A model generated the notes under the pieces. That model did not search any database and was not told where the DNA came from. It saw only the letters and a list, made by a program, of their open reading frames with translations. This document shows positions 13,101 through 20,466 of a stretch of 64,000 nt of DNA, in pieces (position 1 is the first letter of the stretch; each line of letters begins with the position of its first letter). Location: NCBI GenBank assembly GCA_037783545.1, contig JBBELK010000384.1, positions 372,001-436,000 on the forward strand. Direction: 5' to 3'. The DNA comes from Henricia sp. BOLD:AAB3569 (lineage: Eukaryota; Echinodermata; Asteroidea; Spinulosida; Echinasteridae). The translations under genes and the position numbers were made by a program.

Positions 13101-13872
13101 ATTTCTTGGACAGAAATAAATTCATGTAGTGTTTGTTACCAATGCTATCAAGACTTAAGTTCCAAACCTGACACAAACCACTTTCAAATTCCCTGAATTT
13201 TGTAATGTCTGCATCCATTAACATATTAATTAAAAAACCTCGGGCACTTCTTGGGGTATAAATATAAAATTACGTTTTTCCTCAAAAACACTTTACTTAG
13301 GCCCGTCTACACGAACCAACATTTGTTGGCCAACAAGATCCAACACGTGTCTGACGATGTCGGCCGACCAAAAGTTGGATGGTGTGGACGTCACTCCAGA
13401 CAACGCCCAACAACATCCAACAAGTTGGAACATGTTTGAACATGTAGCCATCGCCCAACTTTGTTGGAGCTTGTTGGAGGAACGTGCCAATAGGAGATGA
13501 GGACGCCTGTCACGTCAAGACAGCAACCAACTGCAGTTGAGATATGTTGGTTCGCGTGGCCAAGCACTTCCATGTACCGGCCCAACAAGTTCCAACTTCA
13601 TTTTGCTTGGACCTTGTTGGCCAACAAATGTTGGTTCGTGTAGACGGGCATACCTCTTTGACAAGAATTTCTCTCTCTGCATGGAAGTCTTTGAACGTCG
13701 ACGACACGAAGACGCGAACTGTTTTCCAGCCTGATCGCTTGATGACTAGGCCTTTCTTGGTCGATTTCCTCTCCACTGTCTCAGAAACCTTCTGCCACGT
13801 TTGTTCCACCATGTACTTGTAGTCCGATGGTCCCGAGGGAACGAGCATTGATTTTGAACCTCCGCAACCCAT
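1021..13872 (-). CDS. DUF4062-NACHT STAND NTPase, nephrocystin-3/TEP1-like (5' part, 11 exons, 3' end off window)
   Basis: Eleven minus-strand exons join without a frame break into 479 codons: 13872-13654, 12898-12830, 8762-8656, 7431-7298, 6100-5970, 5329-5234, 4064-3972, 3579-3386, 2556-2445, 1658-1551 and 1194-1021. The last ends at a GTACAT donor, so the gene continues off the left edge. The N-terminus MGCGGSKS has Gly2 and Cys3, as in N-myristoylated/palmitoylated proteins. Residues about 50-150 form a DUF4062 domain (VRVFVSSTFKDFHAERE, then VECDLRWGVP). A P-loop GGAGSGKSS lies at about 320-328 and a Walker B-like PIIVCIDALNQ at about 411-421. This order (DUF4062 then NACHT) is known from animal NPHP3-like, TEP1 and NWD1 proteins, usually with C-terminal TPR or WD repeats, which would lie outside the window. 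Introns are full of MITEs. Family assignment is firm; orthology and role (ciliary or innate-immune STAND) are inference. Confidence 0.9.
1551..1658 (-). CDS. NACHT gene exon 10 (Walker B-like)
   Basis: Acceptor TGTTACAG, donor GTTAGT, phase 0-0. It encodes PKNQEAACQLLCSVL and then PIIVCIDALNQ, a hydrophobic strand ending in Asp that fits the Walker B position. Confidence 0.9.
1840..1965. repeat. Fragment related to the 54.7-57.7 kb foldback arms
   Basis: The stretch around AGCCGCTGAGGCAGGGTG and the following GCACCTCC...GGGCTGTTT parallels 55365-55490 and its inverted partner at 56945-57060. It is a short dispersed copy lying in an intron of the NACHT gene. Confidence 0.6.
2445..2556 (-). 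CDS. NACHT gene exon 9
   Basis: Acceptor TTCACAG, donor GTGAGT, phase 2-0. It encodes WHVFYHFVGAVPGSTDM followed by a leucine/lysine-rich helix. The FYHFVGxxxxSTD segment is characteristic of NPHP3-type NTPases. Confidence 0.92.
2810..3037. mobile_element. Foldback MITE (TTAAGGGTGGATT ends)
   Basis: The left end TTAAGGGTGGATTTACA is matched by TGTGAATCCACCCTAA at the right end, and the interior is palindromic around 2920. It sits in intron 8 of the NACHT gene. The overlapping open frames on both strands follow from the palindrome. Confidence 0.75.
3386..3579 (-). CDS. NACHT gene exon 8 (P-loop)
   Basis: Acceptor CCAACAG, donor GG|GTAAAA, phase 0-2. It carries the nucleotide-binding P-loop: VGQDETLIITGGAGSGKSS at roughly residues 311-328 of the assembled protein, followed by the helix IMARTADVAQTMAM. 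Confidence 0.93.
3605..3950. repeat. Dispersed repeat, 'CATAACTAAAGAATAATGTT' family copy
   Basis: Motifs CATAACTAAAGAATAATGTT, a stretch around TGCATGG/TGCACG and GTGGTGTTTGTTACCATT recur near 12905-13210, 23100-23220, 32870-33130 and 37560-37840. The copies are diverged and no coding sequence is visible. Confidence 0.6.
3972..4064 (-). CDS. NACHT gene exon 7
   Basis: Acceptor TGTGCAG, donor GTAGGC, phase 0-0. It encodes VFEFFKQRIEAQYPL and on to QQARESHE, a helical segment typically found just before the NACHT domain. Confidence 0.9.
4895..5225. mobile_element. Foldback element, family B copy 1
   Basis: The arms (AAACTCCTCAAAAAAAGTTC near 4910; the partner near 5185 with GAACTTTTTTTGAGG) are inverted. 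A second, reverse-oriented copy lies at 16930-17205. Confidence 0.65.
5234..5329 (-). CDS. NACHT gene exon 6
   Basis: Acceptor TTCTCAG, donor GTTGGT (non-consensus at +3), phase 0-0. It encodes ENRVKWYDCEFAGIDEDGK then LQELFSKE, the linker between DUF4062 and NACHT. Confidence 0.9.
5488..5660 (+). repeat. tRNA-related SINE, family C copy 1
   Basis: Shares AGCCAGAGACACTGGGGAAT and GTGGTCAAGTACCTTGCTCA with copies at 25010-25262 and 48682-48850. The 25-kb copy retains a Ser/Leu tRNA-like end. Confidence 0.65.
5697..5905. mobile_element. Foldback family D, partial copy
   Basis: GTCTTTCCACAGTAAAGGGG and AGAGATAACTTAGGCCC match the complete palindromic copy at 21181-21505. Confidence 0.65.
5970..6100 (-). 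CDS. NACHT gene exon 5
   Basis: Acceptor TTTAAG, donor GTAAGT, phase 1-0. It encodes SLFMIRNSSFLKNLP then a lysine/leucine-rich helix (HKLDMLKQMLKEKL). Confidence 0.9.
6165..6500. repeat. GGGGCGAG-rich degenerate repeat
   Basis: The words GGGGCGAG and GGGCGAGTTC recur about every 50-60 bases and the region is much more GC-rich than its flanks. CCTTTCCCACT at the left and AGTGGGAAACAGGG near 6355 suggest inverted ends. Confidence 0.5.
6520..6750. mobile_element. MITE family E, partial copy
   Basis: Matches CCTTTTTGCTTCCACGTCCA and CTTCCCATGGATAGTATTTT of the fuller copies at 27990-28311 and 39588-39935. Confidence 0.6.
6822..7240. mobile_element. CGCCCCAAAACC-array element, copy 1
   Basis: The core is a degenerate tandem array of about 24-bp units built on CATTTCGCCCCAAACCACTT, which switches strand near 7045. 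It is followed by a conserved tail ending ATGTATACTACCTTTAAAC. Other copies lie at 17160-17592 and 47312-47832. Confidence 0.75.
7298..7431 (-). CDS. NACHT gene exon 4
   Basis: Acceptor CTCTCAG, donor T|GTAAGT, phase 2-1. It encodes SERCGWIPTQYDVPESLA and on to TEMEILHGAYRIDNPN. The ERCGWIP and TEMEI-x-hGA-x(n)-NP motifs follow DUF4062 in NPHP3/TEP1-like proteins. Confidence 0.92.
7669..8088. mobile_element. TGCATAGTTCCGA-TIR element, copy 1
   Basis: About 420 bp with inverted ends TGCATAGTTCCGA and TCGGAACTATGCA. Three other copies lie at 10200-10634, 28760-29031 (5' truncated) and 34613-35055. The interior includes GGGCGATTCGCTGTTCAAAG. Confidence 0.85.
8336..8502. mobile_element. Small foldback MITE (AGACTACTAAAGTG ends)
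   Basis: AGACTACTAAAGTG at the left is mirrored by CACTTTAGTAGTCT at the right. CCATGG-containing inner arms (GTTGCCATGG / CCATGGCAAC) also pair. Confidence 0.75.
8656..8762 (-). CDS. NACHT gene exon 3 (DUF4062)
   Basis: Acceptor TTACCAG, donor GTAGGA, phase 0-2. It encodes GVPKDTSTEETLRLCLGEID and continues to MPFFLNLT, the C-terminal half of DUF4062. Confidence 0.92.
8865..9045 (+). repeat. tRNA-derived SINE, family F copy 1
   Basis: Contains GGTTCGAATCC, the classical pol III box B, followed by TATGTGGATTGGGTTCTCAG and TCCCACCTCTAAAACTGAGC. Copies lie at 20575-20745 and 21935-22150. Confidence 0.65.
10200..10634. mobile_element. TGCATAGTTCCGA-TIR element, copy 2 (reverse)
   Basis: Reverse-oriented copy of the 7669-8088 element in the same intron of the NACHT gene, full length with both inverted ends. 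Confidence 0.85.
10862..11965. mobile_element. 1.1-kb foldback element (CAGGGCT ends)
   Basis: The left end CCAGGGCTTGAATTTCGG pairs with the right end ATTTCGAGCCCTG. Inner ACCGGTCTAGT / ACTAGACCGG blocks are also inverted. The central part is CpG-rich, and I recognise no transposase. Confidence 0.65.
12117..12475. mobile_element. Foldback element (AATGAGCGTAAAGTCG ends)
   Basis: AATGAGCGTAAAGTCG near 12134 is inverted as CGACTTTACGCTCATT near 12425-12441. The interior GAAGGGAGGTCAATTTTAGG recurs at 22660-22900, a partial second copy. Confidence 0.7.
12476..12770. mobile_element. Palindromic MITE (TGTGACCCGCTCTGCAAAA ends)
   Basis: ATGTGACCCGCTCTGCAAAA at 12480 pairs with TTTTTTGCAGAGCGGGTCACAT at the right. 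Arms of more than 75 bp (including CGCGCTGGCTAGTATTC) are nearly perfect. Confidence 0.8.
12830..12898 (-). CDS. NACHT gene exon 2 (DUF4062)
   Basis: Acceptor TTGCAG, donor GTAAGT, phase 0-0. It encodes VFPDLRQWCERRR...VECDLRW, the middle of the DUF4062 fold, where the VFPDLRxWC and DLRWG motifs are family hallmarks. Confidence 0.92.
12905..13210. repeat. Dispersed repeat, same family as 3605-3950
   Basis: Contains GCATGGTTTTTGTGTTAAAT and GTAGTGTTTGTTACCAATGC, shared with the 3.6-kb, 23.1-kb, 32.9-kb and 37.6-kb copies. Non-coding. Confidence 0.55.
13301..13649. mobile_element. Foldback element abutting the exon 1 splice donor
   Basis: GCCCGTCTACACGAACCAAC at 13301 is exactly inverted at the right end (to 13649). 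Internal units of TTGTTGG/CCAACAA repeat many times. Its right end supplies the +5 and +6 bases of the NACHT exon 1 donor. Confidence 0.85.
13654..13872 (-). CDS. NACHT gene exon 1 (start codon, acylation motif, start of DUF4062)
   Basis: The ATG at 13872 opens MGCGGSKS and the exon runs 73 codons to EREILVKE, ending GAG|GTATGC in phase 0. The start was chosen because the acylation-type N-terminus fits NPHP3-like proteins and no upstream splice acceptor is needed. The donor's +5 base is the first base of an inverted-repeat element (13301-13649). Confidence 0.9.
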
Positions 13873-14325
13873 TGTGACGCAATGGTACGGTTGAGTTTTA
13901 TTGGGTTCAAAGATCGTAGCTTAAAAATGGGTTCTGTTGAACTATTCTTCTACTTCCAGTGAGCTGAATTTTTTAAATTTTAACCTATGTGAAAATGTGA
14001 AATAATTCTCCCTCGTTAAATAGAAGTGACTGCTATGCTGGACGATGGTGGCGCTTCTCGATCATGAGACGTCAAGGAGCCCGGCTGTGCAATATGTCTG
14101 CATATCCACATGTACAGTATACACACACGCCCATGTATGTACGTGCGTACTGTACATGTACAGCCACATGTACCGTACTGTACATGTACTGCACTGCGCG
14201 CGTGACGTACTTGCCAGCTGGGATAAACACACGCGACGTCAATATGAATTATGCATACTGCACAGCCGGGCTCCTTGACGTCTCATGATCGAGAAGCGCC
14301 ACCATCGTCCAGCATATCAGCTAAA
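13873..14325. promoter_or_regulatory. Putative bidirectional promoter, split by a palindromic element
   Basis: The minus-strand start codon (13872) and a likely plus-strand start codon (14326) are 453 bp apart, head to head. 283 bp of that (14034-14316) is an inverted-repeat insertion, leaving about 160 bp of native spacer. No clear TATA box was seen. The promoter role is inferred from geometry alone. Confidence 0.5.
14034..14316. mobile_element. Palindromic element with 63-bp arms and ACATGTAC-rich core
   Basis: Left arm TATGCTGGACGATGGTGGCG (14034-14096) is repeated in inverse at 14254-14316. The core is dense in CATGTAC/GTACATG words, each self-complementary. It lies between two divergent start codons. 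Confidence 0.85.
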
Positions 14326-14415
14326 ATGGTGGCGCACATGGGCATGCAGTTCAGAACGTTGTCCGAATTTTGTTCAATGTTTCAAGACGCCGTAGATGGC
14401 CAAATTGACGATTCC
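14326..14415 (+). CDS. Unrecognised gene, candidate exon 1
   Basis: ATG at 14326 opens 30 codons beginning MVAHMGMQFRTLSEFCSMFQ and ending TCC|GTAAGC, phase 0. I do not recognise the protein. Support comes from the consensus donor, the head-to-head position with the NACHT gene and a phase match to the next candidate exon at 15141. Three Met residues fall within the first seven, so the true start could be ATG 14338 or 14344. Confidence 0.5.
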
Positions 14416-14520
14416 GTAAGCTTTACCGTTATTTTATGAAACACTAGACTCTCAGGATTTACTTTTAGATTTACCACGTGTTTAGAGATGAACAGTCAGG
14501 GCCCAGATTAGATAGAAAGA

Positions 14521-14554
14521 TTCTGTCCCTACGGGATTTCCCGTAGGGACAGAA
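14521..14554. other. Perfect 34-nt hairpin
   Basis: TTCTGTCCCTACGGGA is followed by TT and then its inverse TCCCGTAGGGACAGAA. It is isolated, with a perfect stem of about 16 bp, just outside the left end of the 14562-15068 foldback. Confidence 0.75.
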
Positions 14555-14561
14555 GGTACCC

Positions 14562-15068
14562 ATTTCATAAAGTGGATTGTTGTCATTTTGCCTCGAAATT
14601 AGAATCACACCCAAAAATTCCTCCTAGTTGTGTCCTGCAGTGGTTTGAGATGTCCATGATTGGAAAATGATTGGAAAGAAATACTTACAACACCGTTTTT
14701 GAAGCCAAAATGTTCTTCCAGGTTCAAACTCAACAGTAGTTTATGTCGTTGCAGTTTAAATAATTCTGGTTGTGTGAGAGGGCGCTCTCCGCAGTGTAAA
14801 TAAGGTACAGTTGCGCACTTGGAATTGTACCTTATTTACACTGCGAAGAGCGCCCTCTCACACGTCCAGAATTATTTAAACTGCAACGACATAAACTACT
14901 GTTGAGTTTGAACCTGGAAGAACATTTTGGCTTCAAAAACGGTGTAAGTATTTCTTTCCAATTATTTTCCAATCATGGACATCTCAAACAACTGCAGGAC
15001 ACAACTAGGAGAAATGTTTGGGTGTGATTCTAATTTTGAGGCAAAATGACAACAATCCACTTTATGAA
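14562..15068. mobile_element. 507-bp foldback element, arms about 230 bp
   Basis: Sequence from TTCATAAAGTGGATTGTTG to the centre near 14815 is repeated in inverse to 15068, with few mismatches. It fills most of the intron between the two plus-strand candidate exons. Confidence 0.9.
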
Positions 15069-15140
15069 AGGAAAGCTCACTGACTAGGCCCAGATAGCCC
15101 GCCCTCTTGTGGTCATCTCATTGTATGACGTCACTAGCAG

Positions 15141-15297
15141 TACAATGATCTGGACCGTGATTTGTTCGTCTGTAAACACGGCTGTTGTTCCGAGTGTGCT
15201 CGAAAATGTCAAGAAAAATTACGTTGGACTAGTTTTTTTCTGTTTAAAAGAATCATCGGGGAAAACGGACCACGGTACAACATTCTGGAGATTTCAG
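15141..15297 (+). CDS. Unrecognised gene, candidate exon 2 (His/Cys-rich segment)
   Basis: Acceptor ACTAGCAG, donor G|GTACTT, phase 0-1, 52 open codons. It encodes YNDLDRDLFVCKHGCC, then SECARKCQEKLRW and RIIGENGPRYNILEISG. The composition is protein-like and the Cys/His pattern (C-x-H-x-C-C-x2-C-x3-C) could bind metal. I cannot name the family. It joins in frame to exon 1 at 14415. No later exon was identified up to 20 kb. Confidence 0.5.
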
Positions 15298-15532
15298 GTA
15301 CTTCCATTGTAAGTTTTTCAATGTTTAATTTTGACTGTATTGGTGAACTATAGTTTGGAGTACGGCGGCCATCTTGCCGCGTGCAGCAAAATGTAAGATA
15401 GCGAATGGGGTTAAATTGGTAAGGGGCTAAAAGTGTTATATAGAAAATGATAACGTCCCAATATAAACGTCAAAAAAACACTTTTAGCCTTCTTAAAGTA
15501 CTCAGGATTACAAGGGTGTATGTGAAAGTGCT

Positions 15533-16175
15533 CTGCAGCCGATTTCACGAAACAGTGCGTAACTTGCGCCATAAACGGTTATGGCGCAAGACTTACGCCA
15601 TAAAGTTATGCCGTAGCTGCGCAATTACTTAAAATCGATTTCACGAAACTCTTCTTAGCTGCGCAACGTTTATTTTTTCACTTTAGCACTTGTAACTTCT
15701 AGGACGAGGCTAATTTCTAGTTTATCAACGACTATTTGATGCTTGCGCTTGATAAAATAGTCGTACATAAAACATACGTCGTTGTTTTTCACAAATTTTG
15801 CACGGTCATCATGGCTGCCGTCGCGAGTCATAATGCGTCGAGTCGCAGATTTCACCGATAAAGGCCGTTTTCTACAAACGGAACGCTGGGGTTCAGTTCG
15901 TTGACGATGCGGTAAATAAGCACGTGTAGCTAGCTGCATTATCGCCATTTTCCACTGTCCTACGACACATTTTTCCAACTTACGCCACCAAAAACCATTG
16001 CGCAAGTTACGCCACATTTTATGGCATAAGTCGGCGAGTTGCGCCACATCCTGATGTACTTATATGTGGCGCATCTTTCGTGAAACGCTTATTAACTTAT
16101 TGCGCAAGTTACGCAATAACTTATGGCATAAGTGGACTTACGCAATTGCGTAAAGTTTCGTAAAATCGGCTGCAG
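15533..16175. mobile_element. Foldback family G, copy 1 (CTGCAGCCGATTTCACGAAAC ends)
   Basis: CTGCAGCCGATTTCACGAAA at the left pairs with CGTAAAATCGGCTGCAG at the right. Inner TTGCGCCATAA / TTATGGCGCAA words repeat in both orientations. A 165-bp relative lies at 50743-50907. Confidence 0.8.
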
Positions 16176-17159
16176 GTCTGATGTGCTTCGGACGATATTT
16201 GTAGTGGAACTTTCTCGGATTTCAGCAGTTTAAAACGTCTTAGCATCTATGTAGTACGGCCTCGTAGTAGGGCTGTGAATTGCGACAGTAATAAGTCAGA
16301 TTTCAAAAGCGAGCTATTTACAGCCCTATTTGTAGGGCTACCCTTTACCGATCCCAATATTTTCGCAATAAGCGAACCAATCTAGAGGCCGCGTGGCCGG
16401 CCATAGCCGGCTAGCGCGCAGCACAGCGCGGCTGATGCAAATCGCAAGCAACGCCGCGCCAACGACAATGCACGACGCGCGACGCTGGACCTACCTTCCT
16501 CTGCGTCGATTTTGGTGTCAATTCCACCATTTATCGAGACCATGCGGTTTAGAACAATCGGTCATTACACGCCATACTTGTTGTTATAGTAGGCCTAGTA
16601 CTATATTGCAGGCAAAAACAGACGGCAAACTCTCGCCGGTACGGCCGGTTTAGCGTCATCCGTCGGCAAGCAAAATCGATCGATTTATGTACCATGTTTA
16701 GTACCCAGTGCGTCCTTGAACCTGCATTGTGCTTTATATTTGTACACGCGGGACCAGTCTTAACAAGGGTGTGACTTGAGGGTGGGGCTAAATTTATTTG
16801 TGGAAGTGGGTGGGACGGGGGAGGGTGCGGGGTTTGGGGCGTGATTACGACAAAAACTATTTTTGGTCTTCATAATTCAAGTATACGTGTATCACGTTGT
16901 CATTATTTTCAACTTCTTGCCTTTATTCAAAAAGTGCATTGACACATTCCCATCCTCCAAGCAAAAGGGGAATGCACTGCATGACAATAGCAGTGAATTT
17001 TGTGACATTTCACTTTTCACCCACCCCTGTATACTGCACATCCCCCAATTGATTAATCATAACAAATGACACGTCACTGTAAAGAGGAATAACAGGGCTT
17101 CTAATGATACCAACTTCAAGGGAAATGATTTAGTAACAAGAGAGAAATCGTCAGTCAAA
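16176..17159. other. Intergenic, with CpG-rich block and repeat remnants
   Basis: 16380-16690 is clearly CpG-rich (GCGTGGCCGGCC, GCGCGCAGCACAGCGCGG) but I find no convincing exon. 16930-17205 is a reverse copy of the 4895-5225 foldback family, interrupted at its right by the CGCCCCAAAACC element. Confidence 0.5.
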
Positions 17160-17592
17160 CTTGACTTTCCGAACTTTTTTTAAGGAGTTTATATAAACAT
17201 GATGACCGTAGAAAACCCCTGAAATGGTTTTGTCTAACGTGCTTATACTATAGGGCCTAGTCTTTGAGAAATGAGTAAAACAATTCGCCCCAAAATCATT
17301 TCGCCCGAGTGCCATTTCGTCCCAAATCACTTCGTCCAAACACTACATCGTCAAAATGCTACTTCGCCCCCAAACCACTTCGTGCACAGGCCGTGGTTCA
17401 GGGCAAAATGGTTCAGGGCGAAATGGTTTTGTGGCGAAATGACTGCAAACCCTTTTTTTACTGTTTTCTCAAAAGTTAGACCAAGTACGGATCTGGTTTT
17501 TGCTCAGGTTGGTTTTAATCATACGTATCTTCAATCACACAGGGGGATAAAACTATTTGTAACAGTTTACCAATCATGTATACTATCTTTAA
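17160..17592. mobile_element. CGCCCCAAAACC-array element, copy 2
   Basis: Same array, strand switch and conserved tail (ending near CATGTATACTATCTTTAAC) as at 6822-7240. Confidence 0.7.
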
Positions 17593-18002
17593 CCCTGCTT
17601 TAACTAAAGAAAATACACTATAAAGCACAATCCGTTACCATTGTTACACATTTTAGATAAGCCGTCATAATATGTACACGTGCACTTATTTACAAGCAAG
17701 AGGTTTTCACCGACTGTTTAAAGAATTTCTGCAGGGTTGATTGGTAGCGAATCGAAACATATCTTTCAAGATATCTTTCAAGATGGTAGGCTCAATATTT
17801 AGAGTCATTACCATGGCAACACGTCACACTTCGACTTGCCATACCTTTGGACAAAAGACAGGACTGCGCAGTGGGAGGTAATCAACCTCCCCCATTCCAC
17901 AACTTCACAAGCAATCTTTTGAAGTAGGGGCATGTTTTCGCGATCTCAACCAACACATGTTTTAGACGTGAATACTGAATCGAAGACCAAACCGAAGACT
18001 TA

Positions 18003-18409
18003 GGGCGTGTTTGTTTTACGACAGATCCGAATCCCGATCCCGATCTGTTTTACCGCGCAGAAACAAACAAAACCGCTCTCATCTCGGATCTCAAATCACG
18101 TGAATTGCAATTTATTTACCAAATTTGTCAAATTTCTGTTCCAAATTTCTCCCACGACATTCGTCGTAAATAAACAAGCATTCTAAATTTGTTTGTATCG
18201 TGTGTTGCCTCTGAAAACTGAAACGACACGGTTTCACTCACACAAAATCTCCACGATGTTTACGTCGCCATTTTGGATCTAGCGCTGAACCATCTCTCGA
18301 GAAGGATTCCACAGATCACAGATCTCGATCAGGATGTGCGCGAAGTGAACGAGTTCACCTTGGATATGCGCGGATCTGAATCCGGATCCGTCCGAAACAA
18401 ACACGCCCC
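18003..18409. mobile_element. Foldback element (GGGCGTGTTTGTTT ends)
   Basis: GGGCGTGTTTGTTT at 18003 pairs with AAACAAACACGCCC ending at 18409. The inner GATCCGAATCCCGATCC / GGATCTGAATCCGGATC also pair. Confidence 0.75.
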
Positions 18410-18560
18410 AAAGCTGATTGGTGGAATCTGCAGAACGTCAGAAACATGTTTCTATGGTTTGGGAAACAGACCCGTGTATTTGCACGACAAAAAGTATAAA
18501 ATGAACCGTGCGACGTGCCCTCTTTGAAAAGATTCAAGAAACTAAAAGTTGCAAATCATG

Positions 18561-18697
18561 TTTAAACGCAGAGGCTCGTTAGCAATGCGCGCGCTAAATT
18601 TCGTGCCACGAAATACGCAGCTCCATAGCAAAGGAGCTGCGTATTTCGTGGCACGAAATTGGCGTTCGCGCATTGCTAACGAGCCTCTGCCTTTAAA
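18561..18697. mobile_element. About 140-bp hairpin MITE, copy 1
   Basis: A near-perfect palindrome flanked by TTTAAA: GAGGCTCGTTAGCAATGCGC through CGAAATACGCAGCTCC, then the inverse. Other copies: 27849-27990, 32359-32501 and 40255-40387. Confidence 0.9.
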
Positions 18698-19002
18698 CAA
18701 GCAAACTAAAACTAAACCTAGTACCAATTACCCCGTAAACTATACCGATTGAGAAACATATCTGTAAAATAATGATTGATTATCTGGGGAAAGGTTCTCG
18801 GTTGGGTAATTTGGCATTGGGCTATCAAATAAATACATTATCAATATTGTTAATTATTTCATGATATTAAAGTATTAAAGATATACATGTACGTTTTGGG
18901 TGTGACACCTCGAAAAATACAAAAATAAAAACGTTTTTTTTGACAGACAACACGACTGTCAAAAAAACGTTTTAATACTTTTTTTTCACGAGTCGGTTGA
19001 GA

Positions 19003-19285
19003 TTTTCATACCATATCATTTTGTCATATTTTTCTCAGTACCATTCTGAAATTTCGCCCTGTCAATCTGAATATTTTCAAGGATATCGTAAAAAATTCAC
19101 CACAGTTTTGTAAACTAATTTATCCAGTTACATAAAGGAGTGCAGTGATGACACCAACTTTTTTGCTTCCACATCCAAATTCGAGACATTTCCTTCCCAT
19201 GGATAGTGGGGAGTTATTTTATACGATTGTAGGTTAGACCATGGTTAGAACGAAATCCATTTTCTGGACACGTTCCTTTAAACGT
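19003..19285. mobile_element. MITE family E copy (5' truncated)
   Basis: Shares ATACCATATCATTTTGTCAT, TTTTTTGCTTCCACATCCAA and CCTTCCCATGGATAGT with the 27990 and 39588 copies. Confidence 0.65.
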
Positions 19286-19429
19286 TACATGCGATTAAAA
19301 TAAGTACTATAATGTATATACACAATGATTGCAGATACCCACAGCTATGTACACGCAGTATTTTCTAACTTGATACATGTAAATTCGATACAAATGTGGA
19401 CAAAATGTTTAGGAAATCTGGATGCAGTG

Positions 19430-19830
19430 AAAAGCAACCTTGCTTAACGTGTAGACGCCCCACCAATTGAGCTATTAAGCCAACAGTTGGTCTTGAATCA
19501 CGGTAGTGCAGCTAGCTGTTCCTCACTGATTGGAATTGGTTATCACGTGAGCTTAGCAAGCCATACAGAGGGATAAACCCTTAAATGAGATAACCAACTC
19601 TTCCAGAGATCACTTAAGATACGCCCCAAACCCTTGCCCAGTGAAGGGTTTATTTAGGCTTGCTAAGCTCACGTGATAGCCAATCCCAATCAGTGAGGAA
19701 CAACTGCAATACCGTGATTCGAGACCACCAGTTGGCTTCATAGCTCAATTGGTAGGCGTCTGCACGTTAAGCAGAAGGTCTGCAGTTCGAATCCCGGTGG
19801 AGCCAGGTTGCTTTTCACTGCATCCAGATT
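19430..19830. mobile_element. Palindromic element with tRNA-like arms, copy 1
   Basis: The right arm (19734-19805) reads like a tRNA: GGCTTCATAGCTCAATTGGT, then a TTCGAAT T-loop and a pairing acceptor end TGGAGCC. The left arm carries the same unit inverted, and both are embedded in longer inverted arms (CACGTGAGCTTAGCAAGCC). The T-stem does not pair well and base 33 is not T, so it is tRNA-derived rather than a functional tRNA gene. Confidence 0.65.
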
Positions 19831-20154
19831 TCTCAAACTCATGGACGTTTGTCCACATTTGTATCGAATTTATTCACCCGGGCAGTCCTTGGGTCATAAT
19901 CCCTAAAATAATTACTTATTCATACTTGATACAAGTAAATAAGACATTTTCTTCCTGTTAGTAAAACCTTAACAGTAATGTGAGCTCTGCATACATAGAC
20001 CCCCTTCACTTATGTGTATCATGTCTGTCGCATCAAACCTCGAAAACACAATCCGAGTATTAAGTCTGTTCTGTGTACGCTGTCAACCTAAACAAAATTA
20101 AAACAACTTTAGGTTTTCTCGTCAGTTTTTCACTTAAGCTTGTACGTGGTGCAC

Positions 20155-20466
20155 ATGGCAGTCGTGAAGTACGGAATCAATACCGTGTTCACCGTAGGAG
20201 AGAATGGCATAAAGCAACCGGATTGTTGGTTGCTAGGCATTGGTGTGCACAACGTAACATCATAGCGTGAAGTACGGAATCAATACCGTGTTCACCGTAG
20301 GAGAGAATGGCATAAAGCAACGGGATCGTTGGTTGCTAGGCATTGGTGTGCACCACGTAACATCATAGCGTGAAGTACGGAATCAATACCGTGCTCACCA
20401 AAGGAGAGAATGGCATAAAGCAACCGGATTGTTGGTTGCTAGGCATCAGTGTGCACCACATAGCAA
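20155..20466. repeat. Three tandem units of 103 bp
   Basis: CGTGAAGTACGGAATCAATA begins at 20163, 20266 and 20369, and each unit continues to TGTGCAC(C/A)ACGTA or a variant. Units differ at only a few positions. Confidence 0.9.

Noticed and set aside
19734-19805. tRNA-Asn-like gene
   Set aside because: The would-be anticodon loop has C at position 33 and the T-stem does not pair; it is an arm of a palindromic element.
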